DNA of 64,000 nt from Halobacillus andaensis (GCF_014636475.1 NZ_BMEL01000003.1:248001-312000); one strand, 5' to 3'. Shown: positions 1 through 8,674, numbered from the stretch's first letter. Numbers and translations: made by a program. Notes: generated by a model from the sequence alone, not told the origin.

Positions 1-154
1 AGGCTAAAATGAAATTCCAATCTTCATCCACAAGTTTTAAATCGTTAAAAAACCTAATTCGGGCATCTTCCATATAAATAAAGAAGTTATTGTTATTGAC
101 GTGCCCTAATAAATCGGTTTCACAGAACCGGACTTGAATTTCAGTTTCATGCAT
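1..154 (-). CDS. acyl-CoA thioesterase, hotdog fold (N-terminal part; runs off the window)
   Basis: Reading on the minus strand from ATG at 154-152 gives 51 codons before the window edge. The N-terminus carries ETDLLGHVNNNNFF followed by YMEDAR, the usual start of 4-hydroxybenzoyl-CoA thioesterase-family hotdog enzymes, in which the Asp and the HVNN segment lie at the active site. A GGGAG ribosome site lies about 8 bases upstream. The start is only 13 bp after the dehydrogenase stop, so it is probably the last visible gene of the acyl-CoA operon. It would hydrolyse acyl-CoA to free acid and CoA; the substrate cannot be told from this fragment. Confidence 0.8.
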   Translation of the reverse strand, partial: MHETEIQVRFCETDLLGHVNNNNFFIYMEDARIRFFNDLKLVDEDWNFILA

Positions 155-167
155 TATGTCCACTCCC

Positions 168-1040
168 TCAATTTTTCACTTTTTTCTCATACTCATAAAA
201 TCCTTTTCCGGTTTTACGACCTAATTCCCCCGCTTCGACTTTATCAATTAGCGTTTGAGATGGTTGGTCGCTCGGATTACCTGTCTCTGAATACTGTTGC
301 TTCATGACGTAATATCCAACGTCAAGTCCGGATAAATCCATTAATTCAAAAGGACCAATTGGGTGACGCAGTGCTTTTCTCGTAATCTTGTCGATGTCTT
401 TGAAGTCTGCATAACCACCTTCATATAAAGCCATCGCTTCTTTTTGAATAGCAAAAAGAATACGGTTTGCAATAAACCCGGATATTTCTTTTTGTAAAAG
501 TACTGCGGTTCGATTCATGCGCTCACATACATCCATGGCAAGCTGAGCAGCTTCTTCAGAGGTGTGCTCCCCTTTTACGACTTCTACACAGTCCATAACT
601 AAAGGAGGGAAGAAAAAGTGCATATTGCATACTTTTTCTGGACGTGAAGTGACATCTGCTATTAAAGAACTGACAATGGTTGAAGAATTCGTTGCTAAAA
701 CAGTGTGACGGGGAACAATGGCGTCAAGCTGCGCGAACACTTCACGCTTTACTTCCAGCTTCTCTACTACGGCTTCAATTACTAAATCAGCTTCTTCTGC
801 AGCTTCATGCAGCTCAGTAGTGAAGTACAAGTTTTCAAAAGCCTTGTCTCGCTGTTCATGTGTAATTTTCTCTTTTGCTACCCATTTGTCTATAATATCA
901 ATCAAGCTGATTTTTGCTTTTTCTAACGCTTTGCCTTGAAGATCCTGTAAGTTTGTTTTGAACCCTGCTAGTGCACTTAGCATTGCAATTTGGTGCCCCA
1001 TAGATCCGGCACCGACCACCGTTACATTTTGTACATTCAT
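168..1040 (-). CDS. 3-hydroxyacyl-CoA (3-hydroxybutyryl-CoA) dehydrogenase
   Basis: This 290-aa protein has the length of single-function 3-hydroxybutyryl-CoA dehydrogenases. It begins with a Rossmann NAD-binding motif, GAGSMG (residues 10-15), has the catalytic His in NMHFFFP (about residue 141), the ATNSS segment near 117, and the C-terminal HPIGPFELMDLSGLD and GRKTGKGFYEY signatures. It would oxidise 3-hydroxyacyl-CoA to 3-ketoacyl-CoA with NAD in beta-oxidation. The usual HFFNP motif reads HFFFP here, a small departure. It starts 4 bp inside the end of the upstream TetR gene and is followed 13 bp later by the thioesterase, so translation is probably coupled along the operon. Confidence 0.9.
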   Translation of the reverse strand: MNVQNVTVVGAGSMGHQIAMLSALAGFKTNLQDLQGKALEKAKISLIDIIDKWVAKEKITHEQRDKAFENLYFTTELHEAAEEADLVIEAVVEKLEVKREVFAQLDAIVPRHTVLATNSSTIVSSLIADVTSRPEKVCNMHFFFPPLVMDCVEVVKGEHTSEEAAQLAMDVCERMNRTAVLLQKEISGFIANRILFAIQKEAMALYEGGYADFKDIDKITRKALRHPIGPFELMDLSGLDVGYYVMKQQYSETGNPSDQPSQTLIDKVEAGELGRKTGKGFYEYEKKVKN

Positions 1041-1648
1041 TTCTTCCCCTCCTCGATTCCTTGCAAAATGATGTTCATATAAATATTTGTTAATTCTTGC
1101 TCCTTCACTTCTCCCCCTGGCTCATACCAAAAATAACTCCAATTCGCAATTCCTAAAATGGCATAAGAGAGCATGTCTGCTCGCAAATCTGAACGAAACT
1201 CTCCTTTAGAGATTCCTCCTTCAATTATTTCTTGAATATTTTTTTGAAACTGATCCCGTTTTGGCAGAATTTCTTTCGTTTTTGCCTCACTCAAATGCCG
1301 CATTTCTCTAAAAAAGACCATTGCACTATCTACGCCTTCTGCTATATTCAAAATCATCATTTCTACTACTGCATACAGTTTTTCTTTATAGGAATAATTT
1401 TCAGTCTGCATGATTTTTCGTTGTTTATGAAGCAAACCTGATATAAAAGTGTCGTGAATATACACAAGTACGTCTTCTTTACTTTTAAAGTAATAATAGA
1501 AGGTCCCCTTCGTCATTCCGTTCGCCTCGACAATGTCCTTTATTGAAGTCTCCCTGAATCCTTTACGTCCAAATAGAGCAATACACGTGTCGATCATCTT
1601 TTCTTTCATTGGAAGTTCAGCTCTTTTGACACTCTCCTCCTTTAACAT
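1037..1648 (-). CDS. TetR/AcrR-family transcriptional regulator of the acyl-CoA operon
   Basis: This 203-aa protein has an N-terminal TetR helix-turn-helix: TSIKDIVEANGMTKGTFYYY followed by FKSKEDVL, about residues 35-62. The C-terminal half is a helical ligand-binding and dimer domain. It lies inside the catabolic operon, overlapping the SDR gene upstream (7 bp) and the dehydrogenase downstream (4 bp), which suggests that it controls its own operon. A palindrome at 3667-3688 in the operon promoter is the obvious candidate operator. By analogy with FadR/YsiA-type TetR proteins the inducer is probably an acyl-CoA; that is inferred. Confidence 0.88.
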   Translation of the reverse strand: MLKEESVKRAELPMKEKMIDTCIALFGRKGFRETSIKDIVEANGMTKGTFYYYFKSKEDVLVYIHDTFISGLLHKQRKIMQTENYSYKEKLYAVVEMMILNIAEGVDSAMVFFREMRHLSEAKTKEILPKRDQFQKNIQEIIEGGISKGEFRSDLRADMLSYAILGIANWSYFWYEPGGEVKEQELTNIYMNIILQGIEEGKK

Positions 1649-2421
1649 GAAGCATGCATTCCTCCATCAACGACGAGAACATCTCCCGTGACGTAATTTG
1701 AAGCGTTGGATGCGAGGAACAATGCTGCTCCCTTTAGGTCTTCTTCGCTTCCAAAACGCCCGAGAGGTGTGCGATCTAATATAAAATCGCCGCCTTGCTC
1801 TAGAACACCGCGTGACATTTTTGTTGGAAAGAACCCTGGTGCAAGTGCATTGACCTGGATGTTCTTAGCCCCCCACTTCACAGCTAAATCTTTCGTAAAC
1901 GTAATTACAGCTCCCTTACTGGCATTGTAGCCAACTGTATCCATAAATCGTGGATCAGCCCCACCCAAGCCAGCAACAGACGCAATGTTAATGATTTTCC
2001 CAAACTCTTGTTTCACCATAACTTCTCCTACTTTTTGTGACATAAGAAATGTGCCCGTCACATTCACATTCATTACTTTTTGAAAAGCTTCTAAGGGCAT
2101 ATCTAATGCAGGCGCCCCCCATGTTGCCCCGCTGTTATTTACTAAAATATCGATCGTCCCAAATGTTGCTACTGTTTCGTCCACTACCTTTTGAATATCT
2201 TCAGGATCCGTTACGTTACAGCTAAGTGCCAATGTTTGTACCTGCATTTCCTTTTCTAGTCTTTGGGCTACCTCTTCACAAGCTTCTTTTTTTCTTGAAC
2301 ATAAAACTACATTGGCTCCGGCTTCCGCCAACCCTTCAGCAATTTGTTCTCCTAACCCTCGTCCGCCTCCTGTAACAATGGCTGTTTTTCCTTTTAAGTT
2401 AAATAAGTCCATGACATGCAT
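1642..2421 (-). CDS. short-chain dehydrogenase/reductase (SDR) family oxidoreductase
   Basis: A 259-aa classical SDR. It shows the cofactor motif TGGGRGLG (residues 17-24), NNSG near 95-98, catalytic Ser148, Tyr165 and Lys169 in YNASK, and a C-terminal VTGDVLVVDGG segment. The family is usually annotated as 3-oxoacyl-ACP reductase FabG-like or gluconate 5-dehydrogenase-like, but its place among acyl-CoA genes points to a catabolic alcohol/ketone substrate. The start has AAGGAG nine bases upstream and lies 3 bp after the acyl-CoA dehydrogenase stop. Substrate unknown. Confidence 0.88.
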   Translation of the reverse strand: MHVMDLFNLKGKTAIVTGGGRGLGEQIAEGLAEAGANVVLCSRKKEACEEVAQRLEKEMQVQTLALSCNVTDPEDIQKVVDETVATFGTIDILVNNSGATWGAPALDMPLEAFQKVMNVNVTGTFLMSQKVGEVMVKQEFGKIINIASVAGLGGADPRFMDTVGYNASKGAVITFTKDLAVKWGAKNIQVNALAPGFFPTKMSRGVLEQGGDFILDRTPLGRFGSEEDLKGAALFLASNASNYVTGDVLVVDGGMHASC

Positions 2422-2424
2422 TTT

Positions 2425-3639
2425 TTATCGCTCCTTATATTTTGATAGTTCAAGCTTAGCAATTTGCCTGCGATGAACTTCATCAGGTCCATCAGCCAGC
2501 CTTAATGTTCTTGAATTGGCCCATTGAGCAGCTAATGTAAAATCATTGCTTACTCCGGCTGCACCATGCGCTTGAATCGCACGATCAATCACTCGTAAGG
2601 CCATATTTGGCGCAACCACTTTGATCATTGCGATCTCTGTCTTTGCCGCTTTATTCCCCACCGTATCCATCATGTAAGCAGCTTTTAACGTTAGAAGACG
2701 AGCCTGTTCCAGTTCAATTCTTGAGTCAGCAATCCATTCACGAATCACCCCTTGATCAGCTAAAGGCTTATGAAATGCGATTCTTCCTTGTATACGCTTA
2801 CATAATTCTTCAAGTGCACGTTCTGCTGCTCCAATCAACCTCATGCAATGGTGAATCCTTCCCGGTCCTAGACGGCCTTGGGCAATTGCAAACCCTTTTC
2901 CTTCTCCCCAGATCATGTTTGCAGCAGGCACACGAACGTTATCAAAATCAATTTCTCCATGACCATGAGGGGCGTGATCATACCCAAATACAGGGAGCAT
3001 TCTGTTAATGGATACACCTGGTGTGTCTAAGGGCACTAGAATCATAGACTGCTGCTCGTATTTATTAGCTTCAGGATCTGTTTTCCCCATGAAAATAGCA
3101 ATCTCACAACGTGGATCTCCTGCTCCAGACGACCACCATTTTCGGCCGTTAATGACATATTCATCCCCGTCCCTTTCAATACGTGCTTCAATATTTGCTG
3201 CATCAGAAGAAGCCACATCTGGCTCAGTCATTGAAAAGCAGGAACGAATTTCACCGTTAAGTAAAGGAGTTAACCATTTTTCTTTTTGTTCATCGCTGCC
3301 ATATCGGGTCAGAACTTCCATATTACCCGTATCAGGGGCGTTACAATTAAACACCTCTGGAGCTAATAGAGAACGTCCCATAATTTCGCATAAGGGAGCA
3401 TATTCAATGTTGGTTAAACCCGCACCATATGTACCATCAGGAAGAAAAAGATTCCACAGCCCCTGCTCTTTGGCCTTTGCTTTTAGCTCCTCTATAATGG
3501 GCGGTACCTGTGCCCACCTGGAGTCCTGTTGATTTAACTGTTCTTCGTATACTTTCTCATTGGGGTAAATGTATTTATCCATAAAATCCGTGATTTTCTG
3601 ACTGTAAGAGAGTACTTTATCTGAATAATCGAAGTTCAA
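2425..3639 (-). CDS. acyl-CoA dehydrogenase family protein (first gene of operon, TTG start)
   Basis: A flavoprotein of about 404 aa that would desaturate acyl-CoA at C2-C3. It carries [14 protein letters not shown] (substrate/FAD-binding MTEP segment), [10 protein letters not shown], and a C-terminal [16 protein letters not shown], as in the long ACAD10/11-like bacterial members. The start is set at TTG 3639-3637, because AAAGGAGA at 3649-3656 sits at the right distance. The ATG at 3675 lies inside the operator palindrome and has no ribosome site. It is promoter-proximal in the operon and probably performs the first oxidation step. Confidence 0.88.
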   Translation of the reverse strand: MNFDYSDKVLSYSQKITDFMDKYIYPNEKVYEEQLNQQDSRWAQVPPIIEELKAKAKEQGLWNLFLPDGTYGAGLTNIEYAPLCEIMGRSLLAPEVFNCNAPDTGNMEVLTRYGSDEQKEKWLTPLLNGEIRSCFSMTEPDVASSDAANIEARIERDGDEYVINGRKWWSSGAGDPRCEIAIFMGKTDPEANKYEQQSMILVPLDTPGVSINRMLPVFGYDHAPHGHGEIDFDNVRVPAANMIWGEGKGFAIAQGRLGPGRIHHCMRLIGAAERALEELCKRIQGRIAFHKPLADQGVIREWIADSRIELEQARLLTLKAAYMMDTVGNKAAKTEIAMIKVVAPNMALRVIDRAIQAHGAAGVSNDFTLAAQWANSRTLRLADGPDEVHRRQIAKLELSKYKER

Positions 3640-3666
3640 AATTGTTGATCTCCTTTCCCGGCCGCA

Positions 3667-3688
3667 ACATACCAACCGGTTAGTATGT
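3667..3688. promoter_or_regulatory. palindromic TetR-type operator of the acyl-CoA operon
   Basis: A 22-bp inverted repeat with arms ACATACCAACC and GGTTAGTATGT has one mismatched pair and is centred between 3677 and 3678. The CAACCGGTT core resembles operators of TetR-type regulators of fatty-acid or aromatic catabolism. It begins 7 bp after the -10 box, where a bound repressor would block initiation. The TetR gene of this operon is the probable binder (inferred). Confidence 0.7.
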
Positions 3689-3695
3689 AGTTTCC

Positions 3696-3724
3696 ATTTT
3701 ATCCCGATAATTCTGATAATTCAA
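3696..3724 (-). promoter_or_regulatory. sigma-A promoter of the acyl-CoA operon
   Basis: On the minus strand a -35 box TTGAAT (3719-3724) is separated by exactly 17 bp from the -10 box TAAAAT (3696-3701). The expected start of transcription, near 3689, lies at the edge of the palindromic operator. Confidence 0.7.
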
Positions 3725-3799
3725 GCAATAAATGAATTGTTATTCATTTATTGCTAATAAAATTGTGGAGAACCCCCTTGTTTTCCGCAAGCTTTTTTC

Positions 3800-3930
3800 T
3801 TGCCGCCAGGAGCGAAGGACCCTTCCCTTTCCGCGGACGAGCGCCCGAGCTTCCTCACGAAACCCACGCTCGATGATCTCGGTGCACTCATTCTTCCGCA
3901 GGAGTGGAAGGGGTCCTCGCTCCTTGAACG
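3800..3930. repeat. GC-rich palindromic intergenic repeat
   Basis: A GC-rich block between AT-rich flanks. Its ends form an imperfect inverted repeat: AGGAGCGAAGGACCCTTCC near 3808 against the complement of GGAAGGGGTCCTCGCTCCT near 3907-3925. The interior contains TTTCCGCGG and CCGCAGGAG, words also found in the block at 41072-41198. It looks like one of the short palindromic repeats scattered through Bacillaceae genomes. Open frames across it are not convincing genes. The rest of 3930-4074 shows nothing recognisable. Confidence 0.55.
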
Positions 3931-4074
3931 TTCCTTAAGACAATAAAAAAACACTCCTTCACCTATCTCACCTTGGCTAAATGGAGGAGAATCTTCATCA
4001 TGTTCTGGCAGGCATTTGTCATCAGCGGTAGTTCTCGATCGTTTAGTATTTTATTAGCTCAACGCTCTTTCGTC

Positions 4075-4338
4075 CTAAATAAATGATGTGAAATTCCAGA
4101 AGAGCAACGTGCCAAAGATGAGAGATAGAATAATAAATAGCTGCAAAGAAATTCCTATAATCGAACAAATCATTCCGCCTTTTGCCATCCCTGCATGCTG
4201 GCCTTCAGTTTCAGGATTTTTCACTACTTTTCTGCCATATATTACACCCATCACCCCAAGAATTAACCCGATGACTGGAAAGAAAATCGATAGAATCCCT
4301 AAAATTAAAGAAGCTAAGGCCGCGCCTTTTACATTCAT
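4075..4338 (-). CDS. DUF4190-like small membrane protein
   Basis: An 87-aa protein with two hydrophobic segments: one near residues 8-33, rich in Gly/Leu/Ile and ending VIYGRKVV, and one near 55-85. A short polar loop with KNPETEGQHAGMAKGG lies between them. This layout is typical of DUF4190 proteins, whose function is unknown. Its start overlaps the stop of the upstream gene by 4 bp (ATGA), so the two form a translationally coupled pair. Confidence 0.7.
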   Translation of the reverse strand: MNVKGAALASLILGILSIFFPVIGLILGVMGVIYGRKVVKNPETEGQHAGMAKGGMICSIIGISLQLFIILSLIFGTLLFWNFTSFI

Positions 4339-4586
4339 ACCGTCATTCCCCTTTTATTATTTGTTATTAAATGACGTGTAATCCCTCCACTCACTAGAGA
4401 TAAGAAAGTATATACGAGGACCCAAGTAAAAAAAGATAGATTATAAATTGTTCCCATCATCACGATTGAGCATAAGGCTACAATACACGGCATCATATAC
4501 ATATTTTTAAAAATCCATGCGCCTAACACGCCTAGGATAGCAGCTATGATCGGGTACACGACTATTAGTAAGATAAAAGTTTCCAT
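4335..4586 (-). CDS. small membrane protein, DUF2651-like
   Basis: An 83-aa, very hydrophobic protein with about three transmembrane segments (near residues 3-25, 30-48 and 52-72) and a basic C-terminus, HLITNNKRGMTV. It resembles the DUF2651 (YbeF-like) Bacillus membrane proteins; this assignment is from the look of the sequence only. It is encoded directly upstream of the DUF4190-like gene with a 4-bp overlap, which suggests they act together in the membrane. Function unknown. Confidence 0.6.
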   Translation of the reverse strand: METFILLIVVYPIIAAILGVLGAWIFKNMYMMPCIVALCSIVMMGTIYNLSFFTWVLVYTFLSLVSGGITRHLITNNKRGMTV

Positions 4587-4663
4587 CTCCTTCTCATCCC
4601 TTTCTCAAAACCTTATTTGTCCTAGTTTCTATAAACGTTTCTCATCTCCTTCCTTTTACACAA

Positions 4664-4696
4664 AAAAGCCTAACCTTCCACTAGAAGGTTAGGCTA
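4664..4696 (-). terminator. rho-independent terminator of katA
   Basis: The arms AGCCTAACCTTC and GAAGGTTAGGCT form a 12-bp perfect stem. On the minus strand the stem is followed by TTTTTTG. It lies 10 bp after the katA stop. Confidence 0.85.
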
Positions 4697-4706
4697 TAGT
4701 TTAATT

Positions 4707-6185
4707 TTAATAGACAGTGTGACCAACATATTGATCAAGGTTGATATTTGATTTCTCTGCTAAAGTCTTACCTAGACTTTCATCCGCTTGGTAGAAGTTA
4801 GCGATCATTCGTCCCACAATATCACGGTCTTCGATTTGATCAAAGTCCATCATAATGTTACGGATGAGCCCTTCTTTTGTTTGTTCATCATAACTGCGAT
4901 AAATACGTCCAGCCTGTCCGAAATAATTTGGTTTATCAATAATTTCACGACCAGCTGTTCCGTTAATAGGCTGCGGCGGCTCCTCATAACCTTCAACAGG
5001 AGCAGGCTCTCCACTATGGCTGTTCGGTTCATAGTTTACGTGACGGATACCCGTGTCTCTAGCCATAAAGCCTTCTTGCTGATTATTGTTCACGTCTCCT
5101 TTTGGACGGTTAATTGGCAGCTGCTGATAGTTTGGACCTACGCGATGGCGCTGTGTGTCAGAATAGGAGAACAAACGCCCTTGAAGAAGCTTATCCTCAG
5201 ACGGCAGCATACCAGGTACTAGCACCCCTGGGTTAAAACCAACTTGCTCCGTCTCTTCAAAGAAGTTGTCTACGTTTTTGTTTAGTGTCATCGTCCCTAC
5301 GAGCTCCCAAGGTACATCTTCTTCTAACCAGTCTTTTGTTGCATCAAGCGGGTTAAAGTCAAAATCATTTAACTCATCAGGACGCAATACTTGAACATAA
5401 AGATCCCATTCTGGATAGTTGCCTTCTTCAATGGCATTGTAAAGGTCGACTGTCGCATGGTTAAAGTCTTCCCCTTGAACCTCTTTCGCCGCATCAGGGG
5501 TTAAGTTCTTAATCCCTTCTTTAGGATCCCAGCGAAGCTTAATGTAGAAAGTCTCTCCTTGATCGTTATACCACTTAAACGCATGAACACTTGATCCGCG
5601 CATATTACGGTAAGTTGCAGGGATTCCTTCATCTGTAAACAAGTGAAGCATCATGTTCGTCGTTTCAGGTGAAAGAGACATGAAATCCCAATAACGCGCT
5701 GGGTCTTGTACGTTTGTCACAGGATCAGGCTTAAGGGAGTGAATGACATCCGGAAACTTAATCGCATCACGAATAAAGAAGACAGGCAGCGTGTTCCCCA
5801 CAAAATCATAGTTCCCTTCATCAGTATAAAATTTCACAGAAAAGCCTCGCGGGTCACGTGCCGTTTCAGGTGAATGCTTACCGTGAATTACCGTGGAGAA
5901 ACGTGTAAATACCGGGGTTTCTTTTCCTTCCTCTTGTAAAAAGTCCGCTGTTGTATATTTGCTCATACTGTTCTTTGTAACAAAGACACCGTGCGCTCCC
6001 GCTCCTCGTGCGTGGACAACACGCTCTGGGATACGCTCACGGTCAAAGTGAGCAATTTTTTCAATCATTTGATAGTCTTCTATAAGTATAGGGCCATTTC
6101 TACCTGCTGTTCTAGAATTTTGATTATCAGAAATAGGCACACCTTGGTTGGTCGTCATACGTTTCTTGTTATTTTTATCTGACAT
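4707..6185 (-). CDS. katA: catalase (haem, monofunctional)
   Basis: A 492-aa small-subunit clade-3 type catalase that converts hydrogen peroxide to water and oxygen in the cytoplasm. Visible landmarks are the catalytic His58 in VVHARGAGAHG, the distal Asn in FVGNTLPVFF, and the proximal haem Tyr in RLFSYSDTQRHRVGPNY. The length matches Bacillus KatA (483 aa). It is a single gene with its own terminator. The upstream region carries a near-consensus PerR box (6292-6306), so peroxide induction is likely. It lies divergently from an Old Yellow Enzyme gene. Confidence 0.95.
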   Translation of the reverse strand: MSDKNNKKRMTTNQGVPISDNQNSRTAGRNGPILIEDYQMIEKIAHFDRERIPERVVHARGAGAHGVFVTKNSMSKYTTADFLQEEGKETPVFTRFSTVIHGKHSPETARDPRGFSVKFYTDEGNYDFVGNTLPVFFIRDAIKFPDVIHSLKPDPVTNVQDPARYWDFMSLSPETTNMMLHLFTDEGIPATYRNMRGSSVHAFKWYNDQGETFYIKLRWDPKEGIKNLTPDAAKEVQGEDFNHATVDLYNAIEEGNYPEWDLYVQVLRPDELNDFDFNPLDATKDWLEEDVPWELVGTMTLNKNVDNFFEETEQVGFNPGVLVPGMLPSEDKLLQGRLFSYSDTQRHRVGPNYQQLPINRPKGDVNNNQQEGFMARDTGIRHVNYEPNSHSGEPAPVEGYEEPPQPINGTAGREIIDKPNYFGQAGRIYRSYDEQTKEGLIRNIMMDFDQIEDRDIVGRMIANFYQADESLGKTLAEKSNINLDQYVGHTVY

Positions 6186-6291
6186 AATACCCTCTCTTTC
6201 TTCTTGTTCTTAGATTTGCCCACCACAAGTTTCTCGACCTAATGAGGGCTGCATAAGTGAAGTACCCTCCAGTATCCATAGCAAAACTACT

Positions 6292-6306
6292 TTTTAATAA
6301 TTATAA
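6292..6306 (-). promoter_or_regulatory. PerR-box-like operator upstream of katA
   Basis: The minus strand reads TTATAATTATTAAAA, which matches the B. subtilis Per box TTATAATNATTATAA at all but one defined position. It includes a TATAAT that could be the katA -10 box. The site is about 107 bp before the katA start, in the 281-bp gap shared with the divergent Old Yellow Enzyme gene. Confidence 0.65.
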
Positions 6307-6466
6307 TCTGAAAATCTTTAAAAATTATTAAAAAATACCGTGATGGCTTGATGCAATCAACTATCTAAACGATAAATTTCTTTGTAATTGATAAGCAACT
6401 TAAGGGACAGTTCTATCATCACATGCTAAACTGTGATTGTTCTTACAGATAAGGAGGCCTATTTAG

Positions 6467-7567
6467 ATGCAATTGTCACAATCATTTACACTGCCATCAG
6501 GTGTGGAGTTGAAAAACCGAGTATTAATGGCACCCATGACGAATTTCTTATCCAATGATGATGGGACCGTGTCACTCAATGAACTCGATTATTACGCACG
6601 CCGTTCAGGTGGCGTTGGAGCAGTAATTACAGCATGTGCTAATGTAAATGCCCAAGGAAAAGGATTCGACGGTGAAATTGGGGTCGACCGCGATGACCTT
6701 ATTCCTGGACTTAGAAAGTTAGCCGCAAGTATACATGAACAAGGCTCAAAAGCCATTCTACAAATTTACCACGGAGGAAGAATGTGTCCTCCTCATCTTG
6801 TTCCTCATAATGAGACAGTTAGTGCCAGTGCAGTTGCTCCCGAACGAGAAGGTGCGGTTACACCAAGAGCATTAACAGAAGAAGAAATTGAACAAACAAT
6901 ATTTGATTTTGGTGAAGCTACACGTCGAGCTATAGAAGCTGGTTTTGATGGAGTGGAAATCCACGGGGCTAACACGTACTTACTTCAGCAATTCTTCTCT
7001 CCCCATTCTAATCGCAGAGATGATCAGTGGGGTGGCAATGTTCGCGATCGTATGAATTTCCCGCTGGCTGTTATAGAATCTGTCACTAAAACGGTGACTG
7101 CTCATGCCAATGAACCATTTGTGGTCGGCTATCGCTTATCACCTGAAGAACGTGAAGAGCCAGGAATTACAATGGAAGATACTCTTCAGTTCATTGATGT
7201 GTTGACTGAGCAAAACTTAGATTACCTGCACATCTCTTTAAGTCAATTCCATCAGCCTTCAATGAGAGAAAAAAATCCAACAAAACCAGTCATTAAACAA
7301 ATCGCAGAGCGAGCAGGTCAAAAAGTTCCAGTCATGGGTGTAGGCTCACTTTATACACCTAACGAGGTTGAAGAAGCTTTAGAAACCGTGCCTCTTATCT
7401 CTTTAGGCCGTGAACTTTTAATTGAACCTGACTGGATGCAGAAAATCGAATCAGGGGAAGCCATACGTACGAAAATGCCGAAAGAACCTAGCGAAGATAT
7501 TCTTATCCCTGAACCGATGTGGACAAAAATTATGAGCGTTCCAAACTGGATCCCAGTAGAAAAGTAA
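6467..7567 (+). CDS. NADH:flavin oxidoreductase, Old Yellow Enzyme family
   Basis: A 366-aa FMN-binding TIM-barrel reductase that would reduce activated C=C bonds of electrophiles such as quinones or nitro compounds. It starts LKNRVLMAPMTNF, carries QIYHGGRMCPP (Old Yellow Enzyme family motif), and has GFDGVEIHGANTYLLQQFFSPHSNRRDDQWGG split over residues 160-190, with the His-Gly-Ala-Asn active-site segment. AAGGAGG lies 8 bases before ATG. It is single and divergent from katA. A second paralogue lies at 59502-60611; the two are clearly different proteins. Confidence 0.9.
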   Translation: MQLSQSFTLPSGVELKNRVLMAPMTNFLSNDDGTVSLNELDYYARRSGGVGAVITACANVNAQGKGFDGEIGVDRDDLIPGLRKLAASIHEQGSKAILQIYHGGRMCPPHLVPHNETVSASAVAPEREGAVTPRALTEEEIEQTIFDFGEATRRAIEAGFDGVEIHGANTYLLQQFFSPHSNRRDDQWGGNVRDRMNFPLAVIESVTKTVTAHANEPFVVGYRLSPEEREEPGITMEDTLQFIDVLTEQNLDYLHISLSQFHQPSMREKNPTKPVIKQIAERAGQKVPVMGVGSLYTPNEVEEALETVPLISLGRELLIEPDWMQKIESGEAIRTKMPKEPSEDILIPEPMWTKIMSVPNWIPVEK

Positions 7568-7568
7568 A

Positions 7569-7600
7569 CAAGCCCGCCCTTATTATGGGCGGACTTGTTT
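7569..7600. terminator. bidirectional terminator between convergent genes
   Basis: CAAGCCCGCCC and GGGCGGACTTG pair with one mismatch around a 7-base loop. TTTTATTT follows on the plus strand and TTTAC on the minus strand. The stop codon of the minus-strand nucleotidyltransferase gene lies inside this hairpin. Confidence 0.75.
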
Positions 7601-8353
7601 TATTTCGTTAATCATCCTGCTTAGAAATGAAATGGTGTATTTTGATTCAGGAAGAGCCTCCTTAATCCAATCAAATTCACGGTCTAAGAGTTCAGCAATC
7701 ATGATAGCTGCACGAGAATGACCTTTAATCGTCATTTGCTCATAAATATCTTTAAAAGTGAACACAACCTCACCACACATAGATCTCTCCACCGTCTTTA
7801 AGCCCAGCTGGGCCCGCTCTGGACAAAACTTTTGTAAAAGTACCTTCGCTAGATTTTCCATGACGTTATTCAAAATTTTAGCCGACCAGAGATCATTTTC
7901 CCGACCAGCTGACTTTATATATTGGAGCAGAAAAAATGCTGTGTCATCCACCCTATCTACAAATTCCTGATCTGAGAGTGTAAGGTGCTGCTGCTTTCTA
8001 TACTTCTCCATTCGCTGGTCAGGATCATACAACACTTTAAAGTAATCTTTAAGTATAAGCGTTTCATCTGTAACTGTGAACAAATCGACATGAAGCAAAT
8101 TATCATACACCGCAATGACCTGCGGAGCAATAATAAAAATATCATCTTGAAAAATCATCTCTCGATACGCTTCTAAATGACGGACTCGCTTAGGAAGAAA
8201 TCCTTCTTCATCATCCACTAGTACGTATAAATCCACATCCGACTGTTCATCTTCTTCCCCTCGTCCCATCGAACCTTTTAAAAAGACAGCTTTTACTAAG
8301 TGATCTTTCTTCAAACTTTTAGTTATCATTTGCACAGCTTCATGTTGACGCAT
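7583..8353 (-). CDS. nucleotidyltransferase domain protein (MNT/Pol-beta fold)
   Basis: A 256-aa protein. The N-terminal domain has GSMGRGEEDEQSDVDLYV (residues 27-44), which fits the GS-X10-DXD motif of minimal nucleotidyltransferases. The C-terminal half is helical and resembles the helical partner domains of aminoglycoside or kanamycin-type nucleotidyltransferases. It would transfer a nucleotide to an unknown small molecule or protein. It has no operon partner and converges on the Old Yellow Enzyme gene, sharing its terminator. Resistance function is possible but unproven. Confidence 0.75.
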   Translation of the reverse strand: MRQHEAVQMITKSLKKDHLVKAVFLKGSMGRGEEDEQSDVDLYVLVDDEEGFLPKRVRHLEAYREMIFQDDIFIIAPQVIAVYDNLLHVDLFTVTDETLILKDYFKVLYDPDQRMEKYRKQQHLTLSDQEFVDRVDDTAFFLLQYIKSAGRENDLWSAKILNNVMENLAKVLLQKFCPERAQLGLKTVERSMCGEVVFTFKDIYEQMTIKGHSRAAIMIAELLDREFDWIKEALPESKYTISFLSRMINEIKQVRP

Positions 8354-8583
8354 TCCAGCCCCTCCTATACGCTTATTACACCATCATAACCTAAATATTG
8401 GGTGATGAGAATTTATAGTAAGAAAGAAGGGCAGTGATTTTATTAAAAGGAATAGAACTCTATCAGATCTACAGGGACCAGCTTCTGTAAAAGTAGCCCG
8501 GAAGTTATTAAAAGAAAGTTGTAAACACAATTCTGCGCCTACTCAATCAAAGAAATATTATTTGGATTTGTGAAAAGTAGTTA

Positions 8584-8660
8584 AGTCGCTATGTTTTTTG
8601 TTAGGGCGTTATCTGATTCAGATCAGTCGTTATCTCACCCAGTCAGGGCGCTATTCCCAT
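8584..8660. repeat. short imperfect tandem repeat, about 4 x 21 bp
   Basis: Successive units begin GTCGCTATG, GCGTTATCT, GTCGTTATC and GCGCTATTC at intervals of about 20-22 bp. The spacing is near-regular but the units diverge between these starts. No coding potential is seen. Confidence 0.45.
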
Positions 8661-8674
8661 CATCACTCCAACAA

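Noticed and set aside
3732-3954. Two overlapping frames over the GC-rich repeat at 3.8 kb.
   Set aside because: They depend on the palindromic repeat and show no family features or ribosome sites.
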